DNA of 55,255 nucleotides from Branchiostoma floridae (lineage: Eukaryota; Chordata; Leptocardii; Amphioxiformes; Branchiostomatidae). The stretch spans positions 20,619,243 through 20,674,497 of the forward strand of contig NC_049985.1 of NCBI RefSeq assembly GCF_000003815.2. The letters run 5' to 3'. Below the pieces are notes generated by a model that saw only the letters and a program-made list of their open reading frames with translations, was not told the origin of the DNA and did no database searches. The position numbers and the translations under genes are program-made. Of the stretch, positions 40,701-46,628 are shown piece after piece. The first letter of the stretch is position 1. Each line of letters begins with the position of its first letter.

Positions 40701-43062
40701 TGGGGAGAGTCACACCCCATGCACGTTAAAGAACCCCCACACGTGCGATGGTGCGGTGTGAGATGGAGCAAAAACCCTTCTGTCTGGAGTTGGTGATTCA
40801 CTTCAAATCACCCGGATGGAGGCCTGGCGAACCTCCGTTCCGTATCAGCCACACGGTGATTTACATCAGCGAAAGGGTATGTCACCCCGCGAGGGGCGGC
40901 ATAACCCCGCCGCGCCGTGAGTAAGCATGTGCGAACATGCACAGGGCTAGCCCTTAGTAATAGCCACTGGCTAGTTGGGCAACCCTGGCTGTTTGTTAAC
41001 AGCTGAACAAATAAATAAATAAAAAAATAAGAATAAAAAAATAAACATGAGATTAATAAGTAAGATATCAACTTGGCAGGCTCAGGTGGGTGTTTCATGT
41101 TTTGTTTGCTGGGGTGTAAAAAGGGGGCCTGGTAAGGCTAAGGTCATATTTCCACAAAGGGGCCCGACCGGGCAGCTTTTGGGAACGATAAGTATGATAT
41201 AAATGAAAACAACAACACAAAACGGACCAAAAATAATTCAACAGCATGCATTGTGCATATTGGCATAAACTTAAATTTTTCGCTTCAGCCCGGCCGGGTC
41301 CCGGGTAGGAAATGTGACGTAGGCCTAACCAGGGCTGTCTCCAGCTTTAATTTTTTTGTCCGACTCATTGTTTGGTAGTAGCCTGGAATTTTTTCTAGGG
41401 AAGCGAGTGTAAGGAGCCCCGGTAAAAATCGAATGGTACCCAGGCTAGTTTGGTAGACCAAGTTGTTGATTTTTCCTCGGTAAACGTGTCATTTTAAGGT
41501 CAGAAAAATATATTTTCAACAGTTTAATGTCATGAAGTTAATATTATTGGGACGGATGGGGTAATATTTTTTTCTGTCCCAACAAGCAAATTTCAGTCCT
41601 GAGGCAGAGGGACGGGTCCTGGAGACAGCCCTGCTGGTAACATTCGTTGAAGAGCAGGACATCCCCAAAGTGACATTCGCAGTCTAACACTTGTGTGTAG
41701 TGTAGAATTTGTTCATGTGCTATCATGCATTTCAGTTTTACGTTGTAAACTGTATTTGCCAGGCTAGAGTCAGGCTATAGAGATGGGACCAAAGTCTTTA
41801 AAAAAACAAAAAAAGATCATCCCTACCTACCAACCCTAATTTTTTTCAGGACTGAAACAGGAAACACAACATTTTTTTCCTAGGCCTAAAGACTGTAAAA
41901 TCATTGCAGTTACTTACAGTTACTTGCAGTTACAGGGCTCAAAATCCTGTTTTCCACATATCTGCACTGCTGGTGCATTGAAAATTACCTGCACCAGACA
42001 CATTTTACCTGCACCACTGTGAACTTAGGAAGTATGAATCATAACTAAAATTGTGCAGGTACCATTGCTATTTTTCTTTTATACTTAACCAATGCAGCCA
42101 ATAACAATACACCTACATCATAGGACATTTCTGTATAAAACCCAGTACATAGACCAGTGCAGGTTACATGTAGGTGCAGGTAGACTCCAGAAATACCTGC
42201 ACAGCTCCAATTTTACCTGCACTAACCTGCATATGCAGGTGGTATTTTGAGCCCTGACTGGCCTGAGTTATCAAACAATCATAAAAAGGTATTTCGATTG
42301 GCTAAATTGGCATTTTGACCCTCCACTGTTTTCTTATTAATGAATTAAGAAAGAATGGAGCCGTAACGAATATTGATAGATGGGCATGAAAAAATTCTAA
42401 ATCTGATTTTTTGGGGGCAAATTGATAACGTCATCATTTTTATTGCCCCTAATATTATTTTTTTCTATGACAAAATACAACACTTTGGTACATACCACTG
42501 TAATGAAACTTCGTTTTTCGTTGCATAATGATAAAAGCTACAAACGCACTTTAAATTTGCGCAAATTGATATCTACTAATGATCTGTAGTAATTAGAAAA
42601 TGTTTGTTTTCATCTAATTAAAAAACATTAATTCTTAATAACTACAGATCGTTAGTAGATATCAGTTTGCGCAAAAGTGAGTTCTTCATCATTATGCACA
42701 TGAAAAACATAGTTTCATTGCTGTGGTATGTACCAAGGTGCTGTATTTTGTCATAGAAAAAATAATATTGGGGGCAACAAAACCTGATGACGTCATCAAT
42801 TTGGCCCCCAGAGAATCAGATTTAGAATTTTTTCATGCCCATCTATCAATATTCGTTACAGCTTAATTCTTTCTTAATTCATTAATGAGAGAACAATGGA
42901 AGGTCAAAATGCCAATTTAGCCGCTAAGCCCCCCTCCCGTACCTACCCCCCGCTCGAAATACCTTAATATCCATGAATGTACTCACCACTTAAATTGAGA
43001 ATGGTCATGAGAAGCACACTCACAGCCACGAGTGATGAGCGGACAGCTGAACGTGTTGCCAT
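16115..43062 (-). CDS. Gene M: complete gp130-like class I cytokine receptor (exons listed separately)
   Basis: Type I membrane receptor, likely a JAK/STAT cytokine receptor. Exons, 5' to 3' on the minus strand: 42987-43062, 37832-38107, 37497-37759 (or 37730), 35347-35470, one of five D1 exons, 26621-26772, 25835-26003, 25061-25146, 23866-24121, 21980-22297, 21165-21311, 20425-20592, 19707-19800, 18822-18885, 18062-18250, 17157-17297, 16115-16789. With the short Ig acceptor and exon B the join is 3351 bases: 1116 codons plus TGA, with no internal stop. Architecture: signal peptide, Ig, Ig, D1, D2, three FN3, TM, Box 1, tail. This is the gp130/G-CSFR plan with one extra Ig domain. Introns not mentioned elsewhere (16790-17156, 17298-18061, 18251-18821, 18886-19706, 19801-20424, 21312-21979, 26004-26620) contain nothing I recognise apart from simple repeats. 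It is an inverted paralogue of gene P. Confidence 0.88.
16543..16560 (-). other. Tyrosine motif GEDYNVKSG in gene M tail
   Basis: One of a run of acidic-Tyr sites (DYLKT, DYVRM, DYNVK, DYLQT) spaced by 10-20 residues in the terminal exon; candidate phosphotyrosine docking region by analogy only. Confidence 0.4.
17157..17297 (-). CDS. Gene M exon: cytoplasmic tail, part 2
   Basis: Acceptor TTTGTTTCAG, donor ACAG|GTTTGT, phase 0-0, 47 codons. It reads TEEKPVDQNSADDRRSSGYS, then TDPAVGEAEPADNSQPK. Low-complexity acidic linker with one tyrosine (GYSTDP). Symmetric, so it could be skipped in frame. Confidence 0.75.
17448..17471. repeat. (AGT)n microsatellite
   Basis: Eight AGT-type triplets in the intron 17298-18061. 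Confidence 0.85.
18062..18250 (-). CDS. Gene M exon: cytoplasmic tail, part 1
   Basis: Acceptor TCCTTCAG, donor CAAG|GTACCA, phase 0-0. It reads PMMDPYNTYSQLNFPTISYC, then EQVDNIADFLNRGSERVQLV. NIADFLNRG is the counterpart of gene P DISDFLREG, at a similar distance from Box 1, and could be a Box 2-like element; that role is inferred. Confidence 0.83.
18822..18885 (-). CDS. Gene M exon: Box 1 JAK-binding motif
   Basis: Acceptor TTTTCCAG, donor GAG|GTACAA, phase 2 in and 0 out. It reads LKKKLFPYVPGPVLPYYDVD E. Pro-x-Val-Pro-Gly-Pro is shared with gene P and matches Box 1 of gp130 in position and pattern. Confidence 0.9.
19707..19800 (-). CDS. Gene M exon: transmembrane segment
   Basis: Acceptor GTCTGTAG, donor GACAG|GTACAT, phase 1 in and 2 out. 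It reads GPSVPVTIIVIVAALVVTLA, FVGCLFKKNKD: about 24 hydrophobic residues, then basic residues. Same phases as the gene P membrane exon. Confidence 0.9.
20425..20592 (-). CDS. Gene M exon: FN3-5, second half
   Basis: Acceptor TTTCAACAG, donor TCAG|GTAAGA, phase 1-1. It reads PCSETSEVIAQGEDTISHQL, MPYTWYRVQVEAFNTKGSSD. Last extracellular domain before the membrane segment; gene P has two more FN3 domains at this point. Confidence 0.86.
20883..20982. other. Assembly gap (100 N)
   Basis: Within the intron between exons 21165-21311 and 20425-20592; the round length suggests a gap of unknown size. Confidence 1.
21165..21311 (-). CDS. Gene M exon: FN3-5, first half
   Basis: Acceptor CTCTATAG, phase 1-1. 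It reads VPQGSVEDVEVNPTGPNILN, VSWKPHALQWRNGLLKGYRI, SYCQVSSCDG. The donor GATG|GTGGGT was chosen over a GT four bases downstream because the latter shifts the next exon into a stop. Confidence 0.83.
21980..22297 (-). CDS. Gene M exon: FN3-4 (whole domain)
   Basis: Acceptor CTTCACAG, donor GATG|GTAAGT, phase 1-1, 106 codons. It reads TPSAPTDLSSLVLDDDTIQL, SWQPMSPTRSETQLGGYIVF, RFKFGVLVKTSGGFGTPVYI. Single-exon FN3 domain, as in gene P 4990-5319. Confidence 0.87.
22600..23290 (+). promoter_or_regulatory. Possible promoter island inside a gene M intron
   Basis: A GC-rich patch with GCTAGCGCGCGG, GGGAATCATGGGATACTACA (like a reversed ZNF143/Staf site) and CGCCATCTTTG (YY1-like) is followed 540 bases later on the + strand by ATGGATTTGGTCGATAAG|GTAAGT, a small open start with a strong donor. 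No downstream exon was found, so this may be chance or transposon-derived. Confidence 0.25.
23525..23640. mobile_element. Fragment of a pogo/Tc1-like element end
   Basis: GGTTTCTACTGTA at the right edge resembles the right end GGCTTCTACTGTA of the element at 31182-32062. No matching left end seen. Confidence 0.35.
23866..24121 (-). CDS. Gene M exon: FN3-3, second half
   Basis: Acceptor TCACTGCAG, donor GACA|GTAAGT, phase 0 in and 1 out. It reads PLPPWDRHSEGIDYVVTYLP, then VFNNQTTDSGETLPSVIF and RTYVISISANNSLGSTSRV. The Y-V-I-S-I-S-A-N-N-S-L-G strand is the FN3 F-strand, parallel to gene P 4204-4453. Confidence 0.85.
24174..24547. mobile_element. 374-base inverted-repeat element, copy 1
   Basis: Ends AGGGTTGTAGCCAG and CTGGCTACAACCCT. 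The interior has GTCCTTCCGTCC, GCAGCTGGGGACGGAAAA and CCATTCCGTCCTCTGTGAC. A second copy is at 43180-43505. Confidence 0.8.
25061..25146 (-). CDS. Gene M exon: FN3-3, first half
   Basis: Acceptor TTCCCATAG, phase 1 in, phase 0 out, donor GAAG|GTGAGA. It reads APSGQVEAWLLVTRDSTSGN, QRNVKVLWK. The TTATTTAG 13 bases further upstream is an alternative acceptor; the nearer one was chosen because it aligns with gene P exon 3553-3635. Confidence 0.75.
25492..25602. mobile_element. 111-base palindromic element
   Basis: ATACAACACGTATTCCGTAT at the left; the right end is its reverse complement with three extra bases. CCCTCCCGCAG occurs twice in the loop. Confidence 0.6.
25835..26003 (-). CDS. Gene M exon: D2, second half, with WSDC motif
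   Basis: Acceptor TCTCTAG, donor GCAG|GTGACA, phase 0 in and 1 out. It reads LELRDLNPYTECTSCVRSHP, then FNGFWSDCAPNITVKTREA. FWSDC replaces WSxWS as in gene P (YWSDC), and CVRSHP matches CVRAHP. Confidence 0.88.
26621..26772 (-). CDS. Gene M exon: D2, first half
   Basis: Acceptor GATTGCAG, donor CAAG|GTACAG, phase 1 in and 0 out. It reads VKPRSVRRVETSDVGADALT, VRWQEPDGLESSHF and LFYQVRYWSEWDQSYK. The acceptor phase fits all five D1 exons. Confidence 0.87.
28213..28672. mobile_element. 460-base MITE with internal minisatellite
   Basis: About 26-base inverted ends starting GTCATACATCAGGGGTGCCT. The interior is repeats of CGCATAGTGATTCGTG and CATAAGGTTCGT in one orientation on one side and inverted on the other, so the whole element can fold. 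Lies between D1 exon E and the D2 exon. Confidence 0.85.
28877..29279. mobile_element. 403-base MITE-like element
   Basis: TAGGCCACACCAATTTTATT at the left matches the complement of AAATTGGTGTGGCCTTA at the right. T-rich interior. A truncated copy begins at 36036. Confidence 0.8.
29471..29650 (-). pseudogene. Gene M alternative D1 exon E, with one-base frameshift
   Basis: Acceptor TGTGTAG, donor ATATG|GTACAA, 180 bases. The first part reads VGKEAKVCPHLRVKQNKLIC, HWEHVSP; the second, in the next frame, reads VMYGNDQRIVVTADNSLGKA, then VPKFLDPDEYG. The switch is at a CCC run near 29568-29573. Without one base the exon would be 179 bases, which fits phase 2 in and 1 out like the others. Either a real frameshift or a sequence error. 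Confidence 0.78.
29830..29999 (-). CDS. Gene M alternative D1 exon D (intact)
   Basis: Acceptor CTTCCTTAG, donor TATG|GTAGAA, phase 2 in and 1 out, 170 bases, open. It reads VPSPEVHVCPDLSTEDDLVI, CRWGNTNAGNEHMFTM, SAQNALNSSTSSLRIDPGLY. Same Cys-x11-Cys-x-Trp plan as exon B with different surface residues. It lies only 187 bases from exon C and 180 from exon E, too close to arise by unrelated insertion. Confidence 0.87.
30145..30212. repeat. 34-base tandem duplication across the donor of D1 exon C
   Basis: ACACAAACTGAAGTGTGATA followed by CCAT occurs twice, 34 bases apart, ending at about 30154 and 30188. The upstream copy on the minus strand contains the used donor (30184-30185). Confidence 0.75.
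30186..30367 (-). CDS. Gene M alternative D1 exon C (intact)
   Basis: Acceptor CTCCACAG, donor TATG|GTATCA, phase 2 in and 1 out, 182 bases, open. It reads VDKEYRTVNECELTSMNGET, VAFFCTDTTAADLLHKFVM, EAENNLGTVTSDPVILDPGH. It is the most divergent copy: Thr-Asp replaces His-Trp after the second Cys, but EAENNLG and SDPVILDP are strongly gp130-like. A 34-base tandem duplication spans its donor. Confidence 0.87.
30797..30978 (-). CDS. Gene M alternative D1 exon B (intact)
   Basis: Acceptor TTTTGTAG, donor TTTG|GTAAAA, phase 2 in and 1 out, 182 bases, open. It reads DGSGLPYTCPDLEVLEDSSS, LACHWGYTSAGLEHRFML, TAQNALGSQKTW and ends NPSHFG. Two cysteines with CHW, then the AQNALG strand. It joins in frame to 35347 upstream and 26772 downstream. 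Confidence 0.87.
31182..32062. mobile_element. 881-base pogo/Tc1-mariner-like MITE
   Basis: Flanked by TA on both sides. Ends CAGTTAGAAACCGTTTAATT and TGCAATTAACTGGCTTCTAC TG are imperfect inverted repeats, in the style of pogo/Tigger ends. No transposase frame. Lies between D1 exons A and B. Confidence 0.65.
32705..32865 (-). pseudogene. Gene M alternative D1 exon A, with in-frame stop
   Basis: Acceptor ATTTTCAG, donor CAAG|GTAATG, phase 2 in and 1 out, 161 bases. It reads DGTG, stop (TGA 32850-32852), HRCPRMGENSCHFPFNATLY, GIIHYMTLTATNALGRASVM. After the stop it is the copy closest to vertebrate gp130 D1 (two cysteines, then A-x-N-A-L-G). Only one codon breaks it; CGA to TGA would be a simple transition. 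It may be a null allele, a decayed exon or a base-call error. Confidence 0.75.
32866..33500. repeat. About 310-base tandem duplication in the intron before D1 exon A
   Basis: CTGAAAATAG, GACAAGTGCCTTCAAGTC and TTTAACCAACAAGA blocks recur in order, starting near 32866 and 33188. A 100-base segment with TTGTGCAAGACCAGAG occurs at about 33099 and 33416. Confidence 0.8.
33537..33952. mobile_element. Possible inverted-repeat element
   Basis: Ends AGAGCTGTGTACCTA and GTACACAGCCCT are short imperfect inverted repeats; TAGGTACAGGTAC words are repeated at the left. From here to 35346 only AT-rich intron is visible. Confidence 0.4.
35347..35470 (-). CDS. Gene M exon: D1, first half (constant part)
   Basis: Acceptor TTTCTAG, donor TTCAA|GTAAGT, phase 1 in and 2 out. 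It reads PPDQPTFERCLSDNLGPFTC, WWNRGRDPILKTTYNLTYTF. C-x9-C-W-W is the first disulfide and CxW hallmark of the class I receptor D1. The phase-2 end (AA|N) fits every one of the five alternative exons that follow. Confidence 0.88.
36036..36180. mobile_element. Truncated copy of the 28877-29279 MITE
   Basis: TTAGGCCACACCAATTTAAT and GGATTTTTTCATAAAAA match the left half of that element; the right end is absent. Confidence 0.6.
36441..36847. mobile_element. 407-base MITE with about 95-base inverted ends
   Basis: TAGCCTGGAATCCAGCC ... CGTTACCATTGGAACGATCG at the left is mirrored by CGATCGTTCCAATGGTAACG ... GGCTGGATTCCAGGCTA at the right. AGGCAAGTCC is found directly outside both ends (36431-36440 and 36846-36855), a likely target duplication of 8-10 bases, hAT-like. 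The intron beyond (36856-37496) shows only (GATT)-type runs. Confidence 0.87.
37497..37759 (-). CDS. Gene M exon: Ig-like domain 2, with a frame problem at its 5' end
   Basis: It contains IGSVFVLNCTLFDTS, AYWKFNGLRLP and VGRYECYLPPASLQGG, again Cys-Trp-YxC. Donor GGAT|GTAAGT. Two 5' ends are possible. CTAACAG ending at 37760 gives a good start (EVTPNDPG) but runs to a stop one base out of frame near 37731-37738. GGGCAG ending at 37731 (exon 37497-37730, 234 bases) is in frame but has a poor tract and loses the first strand. A missing G in the sequence would explain both. Confidence 0.75.
37832..38107 (-). CDS. Gene M exon: Ig-like domain 1
   Basis: Acceptor TGTACAG, donor GGTT|GTAAGT, phase 1-1, 92 codons. 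It reads VQNNVQPVTPVAEIGSSSFT, FNCTVN, then TVWKHYSEELPQKWYKI, IPNITESSRGIYECRSRL. Cys (FNC), Trp (VWK) and the Y-x-C strand (IYEC) are the Ig pins; the length suits a C2/I-set domain. Confidence 0.87.
38448..38789. mobile_element. 342-base inverted-repeat element, copy 1
   Basis: Ends CAGGGCTCGAAAT and ATTTCGAGCCCTG are exact reverse complements. Repeated TACCTGCACC words inside. Copy 2 is at 41933-42256. Confidence 0.85.
39323..39465. mobile_element. 143-base MITE-like element
   Basis: TTTAAAGAACAGATGCCAC and GTGGCATCTGTTCTTTA form 17-base inverted ends. Confidence 0.8.
40550..41039 (+). mobile_element. tRNA-derived SINE, full length
   Basis: The head is tRNA-like: A box TGGCGCAGTGG at 40555-40565 and B box GGTTCGAATCC at 40598-40608, correctly spaced for RNA polymerase III. 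The body contains CACGTTAAAGAACCCCCAC and ends in an (AAAT)n tail. Perfect 13-base target duplication AATAAACATGAGA at 40537-40549 and 41040-41052. Young by these marks. Confidence 0.93.
41330..41633. mobile_element. 304-base MITE-like element
   Basis: CAGGGCTGTCTCCAG and CTGGAGACAGCCCTG are exact inverted ends. Nested within 39466-41888. Confidence 0.8.
41933..42256. mobile_element. 324-base inverted-repeat element, copy 2
   Basis: Ends CAGGGCTCAAAAT and ATTTTGAGCCCTG; interior matches the element at 38448-38789 (ACCTGCACAGCTCCAATTTT). Confidence 0.85.
42286..42965. mobile_element. 680-base near-perfect palindrome (foldback element)
   Basis: The left arm (42286 to about 42610) is repeated inverted in the right arm (about 42625-42965), with a very small loop. 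Paired blocks include GCCAATTTAG/CTAAATTGGC, AAATCTGATT/AATCAGATTT and GATATCTACTAA/TTAGTAGATATC. Ends 22 bases from the donor of gene M exon 1. Confidence 0.88.
42987..43062 (-). CDS. Gene M exon 1: start codon and signal peptide
   Basis: ATG at 43062-43060 in a good context (A at -3, G at +4). It encodes MATRSAVRSS, then LVAVSVLLMTILNLSG: positive n-region, hydrophobic core, small residues near the end. Donor AGTG|GTGAGT, phase 1, which fits the Ig exon at 38107. A transcription start cannot be located; no TATA box is evident. Confidence 0.8.
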
Positions 43063-43179
43063 AGTGATGCTGCGATGTCTAACTACTGCACGACTGTCGT
43101 TCCATCTAGCGCATCATTATGGACGTCTGGGGACAAGAAAGACAGTTGGTAAACAATCATTCATAGAATGTACAGACGC

Positions 43180-43505
43180 AGGGTCGTAGCCAGGGCCCGT
43201 CCTTCCGTTTTTTGACGGAATAATGCAGCTGGGGACGGAAAAAAAATTGCCCATTCCGTCCTCTGTGACGGACAAAAATCAATATGCAAACTAAGATATA
43301 AAAAAGACTGTCTCTCTTGTGAAATTTTTCACCCAAACAGATGCCGCTGGCCCGTTGAACAGCTTAGTCTACCAGCAAAACTTACTTAGGGTCTAGATTT
43401 CAAAATTTTCTGGGGGATCATGCCCCCGGAACCCCCTAGGAACGTCGCACCAATAGGATTCAAAATCGAGGGGACGAGAAATGATTTCAGGCTGGCTACA
43501 ACCCT
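43180..43505. mobile_element. 326-base inverted-repeat element, copy 2, just upstream of gene M
   Basis: Ends AGGGTCGTAGCCAG and CTGGCTACAACCCT; interior as in 24174-24547. Its near end is 118 bases upstream of the gene M start codon, so it may form part of the 5' UTR or promoter. Confidence 0.83.
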
Positions 43506-45301
43506 GTACAGACATGATATTAGGCCAAGTCAACTCACTTTCTTTAGCTTGGGGATTTTGGCAGGAAAATAATGGACCTGGCAGGCTACATAAAACAGAC
43601 CATCATGATTGTGACAATTGTGAATATCAGAGCTCACATTAATATTCCAAACAATGAATTTTTAACTTTTTATGCAATGAAAATATAGAAGGAAAGCAAA
43701 AACTGTATAAGAGTTTAGGGCAAGGTCACTAAGCTGTGGGTGCCAAAGTATGAGCATTTGGGGCCATGATTCAAAACCCAAACGATACACAACTAGAGTT
43801 CCACGAACACATACCTTTGCCAAATAAACCAGGTTTGTTATGTAGAATGATGTCTGTAGACATAAAAGTGTTACTCATTACATTTTATTTTATATGCCTG
43901 GAGTTGGTTCCCATTGCTTATACAAATTAGATCCCTATTTACATAATAATATTAAATTGTATCAAGCATCACTTAAGTTATCAGCATACCAAAATCATGA
44001 TGATCCTTTCATCCTTCTTGAAACCGGCTCCTGCAGTTCAAGGAGCAAATTAGCTGTTAATTTGCATAACTAGTATCTCATTGTGTAAGTTTTTACTTAG
44101 GCTATCTACATACCAAAAATCATGACGATCTGTCAACACGTTCTTATTTTCCATTAATTATGCAAATGAGATCATCATCTGCATAATTAATAATGTATTG
44201 ATATTTCTTTCTTTCTCAGCTACAAATGTGACAAGTTTGAAAGTCCTATAAAGGAATGCAGTGGATTTACAAACTTTCCTCATTAATTATGCAAATTAGC
44301 TGCCAATTTGCATAATTAGAATTCCATCATGTAAGTCTTCCCTTTGGCTATCTACATACCAAAAATCATAACGATCTGTCAGCACGTTTATATTTTCTCA
44401 TTAATTATGCAAATGAGGCCGTCATTTGCATAATTAATATGCATTGATATTTCTCTCTTTCTCATCTATATATGTGACAAGTTTGAAAGTCCTATCGTGA
44501 AATGCAGTGGGTTTATAAACTTTCCTCATTAATTATGCAAATTAGTTGATGATTTGCATAATTAGTATTCCATTATGTACATTGTTACTTGGGCTATCTA
44601 CATACCAAAAATCATGACGATCCATTAACATGTTCTCCAGTTATTCTCGTCCAAAGTTTGAAAGGAAACCGGAGCCTGCAGTTCTAAAAAAGCCGCTAGG
44701 GGGTCCAAACTCACAGTAGTTACTCTCTGCCCCAGTGGCTATCTACCACTCAAAAATCATAACCACAGCATGTCCAGGACACGAGATATTAAAAATTGAG
44801 GTTCTGCTGCAGTACCTTAGCAAGCCGCTGGGGGGTCCATTAGCGAACTTGACCTTCGTTTTCTCGACCCCTACCCACCTACCAAATATTATCGGGATCC
44901 ATCCAAGGCTTCTCGAGTTATGCTGTTAACAGACAGACACACACACAGACACACACATACACAGACTCACAAGCCCAAAACATAACCTTAGCCATTCTGG
45001 CAAAGGTAATAATCATGACAATTGTGCCCTAGACACAACTTAGATAACAACTCACTGCCCTACTGCCTAAAATTTAGTAAAAATGGCTGAGTATATGACC
45101 CCAGTACTGTGAAAAATTTCTCTAGAGAACCCTGAGCACCATGCATACAATGATACATTTACTTGTAGAAAATCAGATGACAACTATTAATGATTCAAAC
45201 AGCCTGAACTCCTTTTTTGGACATCCTTTTTTGCGGCGGATGGCTTCAACTATATCTTTGACCCTGTTCACATGGGACAAAAGCAAGTGAGTTAAACGAG
45301 G
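43506..45301. repeat. 5' flank of gene M with a tandem octamer-rich repeat
   Basis: Between about 43990 and 44640 a unit of roughly 240 bases recurs about three times, each with ATTATGCAAAT followed by an inverted ATTTGCATAAT, plus CATACCAAAAATCATGACGA and GACAAGTTTGAAAGTCCTAT. An (ACAGAC)n run follows at 44929-44970. The rest has no visible gene. Confidence 0.7.
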
Positions 45302-46429
45302 AATCCGATTGACATTTTCTATCGGATTAAAAAAAATGTGTTAACCCCACATGGGGTTTTCGGAAAAACCTGTCCAGTCTGGAATGCGGAAAACCCTGTC
45401 CAGTCTGAAAAGAGGGTCTGCATGGGGGTATACGTTGTAAGCTACTAAGTACTAATATACAACAACATTTTTTATCTTCAATATGGCTAAGCACAGAAAT
45501 ATCATCAACTTGAAGTGTGACACAATGTCATACAAAAATTATAACTTAACAAAAATCATCCATCATTGCTACTTCTGTGCACTGCATCATATCAAGAAGT
45601 TTCATAAAAGCTCCTTGATCATATAAAAACTTCTACTCTTTAAGTCTTTGAGACTGAACATGCTATTAGCCTTATGGCATAATTTTACAAATAAAACACA
45701 TTATTTCTAAAAGGATACATAGTTCTACATAGCTCACAACTTGTACTAGGGTTTGAAAAATGCCATCTCGGCTCGGCTTTATTGTAGTGCATTGTAAAAT
45801 ATATGTTATATTATAACGTTGTGTACTAAAGTCGTGTTCATATTGAAACCTGTCACAGTCATTCTATTAAACCAGGCCTGTGCTGCGCACTTATTTTTTT
45901 TTAAAGAAAACCTTTAAAGCCTGTCTTTGTAATCTATTGCCACTATTTAACAACCCGAAAGTGACTAACACTCACTATCCATTGTTTGATGGACAATGGG
46001 TGTAATTCTCTCCCCCTCATGTCCTACCAGATAAGTGTTAATTGGGTACTGCATTTGACAGAACTGACTTTCTGTGCATGCATATTGCACCTTTGGGTCA
46101 CTCATTATGCTGCCGATTCTATAGTTATGAAGAAGAAGAACTTTATTGCACGACAACTGTAGAGGATACAGTGTATGGCATCTTGTACATACAATACATA
46201 CAGAACAGTTTAACTACATGAGTTACTAGTATCTAAAATATGTATATCACTGTGTAAGTGCTGTCTGAAGTACTAGTAATAGTTTTAATCATTGCCAAGG
46301 AACCGGCTATGCAGACCCTCTTTTCAGACTGGACAGGGTTTTCCGCCCCATTTCCCTGTCTGGACTGGACAGGTTTTTCCGAAAACCCGTTCACGGGTTA
46401 ACATGAGTTTTATACAATCGGATTAAACT
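45302..46429. mobile_element. 1.1-kb element with about 120-base inverted ends
   Basis: AATCCGATTG, GTTAACCC, GGTTTTCGGAAAAACCTGTC and GACCCTCTTTTCAGACTGGA blocks are mirrored between 45302-45430 and 46309-46429. Interior has no recognisable protein. Confidence 0.75.
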
Positions 46430-46628
46430 CAAACTTGCGATCGCGACCACACAATCGGATTAAACTCTTACCGCGGGCACGCGTCGTGTTTCCAAAATGT
46501 TGCCAGACTACCTCATAATTTTGAAGGATGTAGCGACATCGATTATAATAATAATAATAATAATATGTACTGCTCTTAGGTGCAAATGTACAGTTCTTAT
46601 CGAGCAAAACTGACATCGGCACACCAAA

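Larger units (their letters stand above)
39466..41888. mobile_element. 2.4-kb terminal-inverted-repeat element carrying nested insertions
   Basis: The left end (AGGCCTAGG, A-run, GTTGTGTTTCCTGTTTC) is mirrored at 41854-41888 (GAAACAGGAAACACAAC, T-run, CCTAGGCCT). The SINE (40550-41039) and a further MITE (41330-41633) lie inside it. No transposase recognised. Confidence 0.7.
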
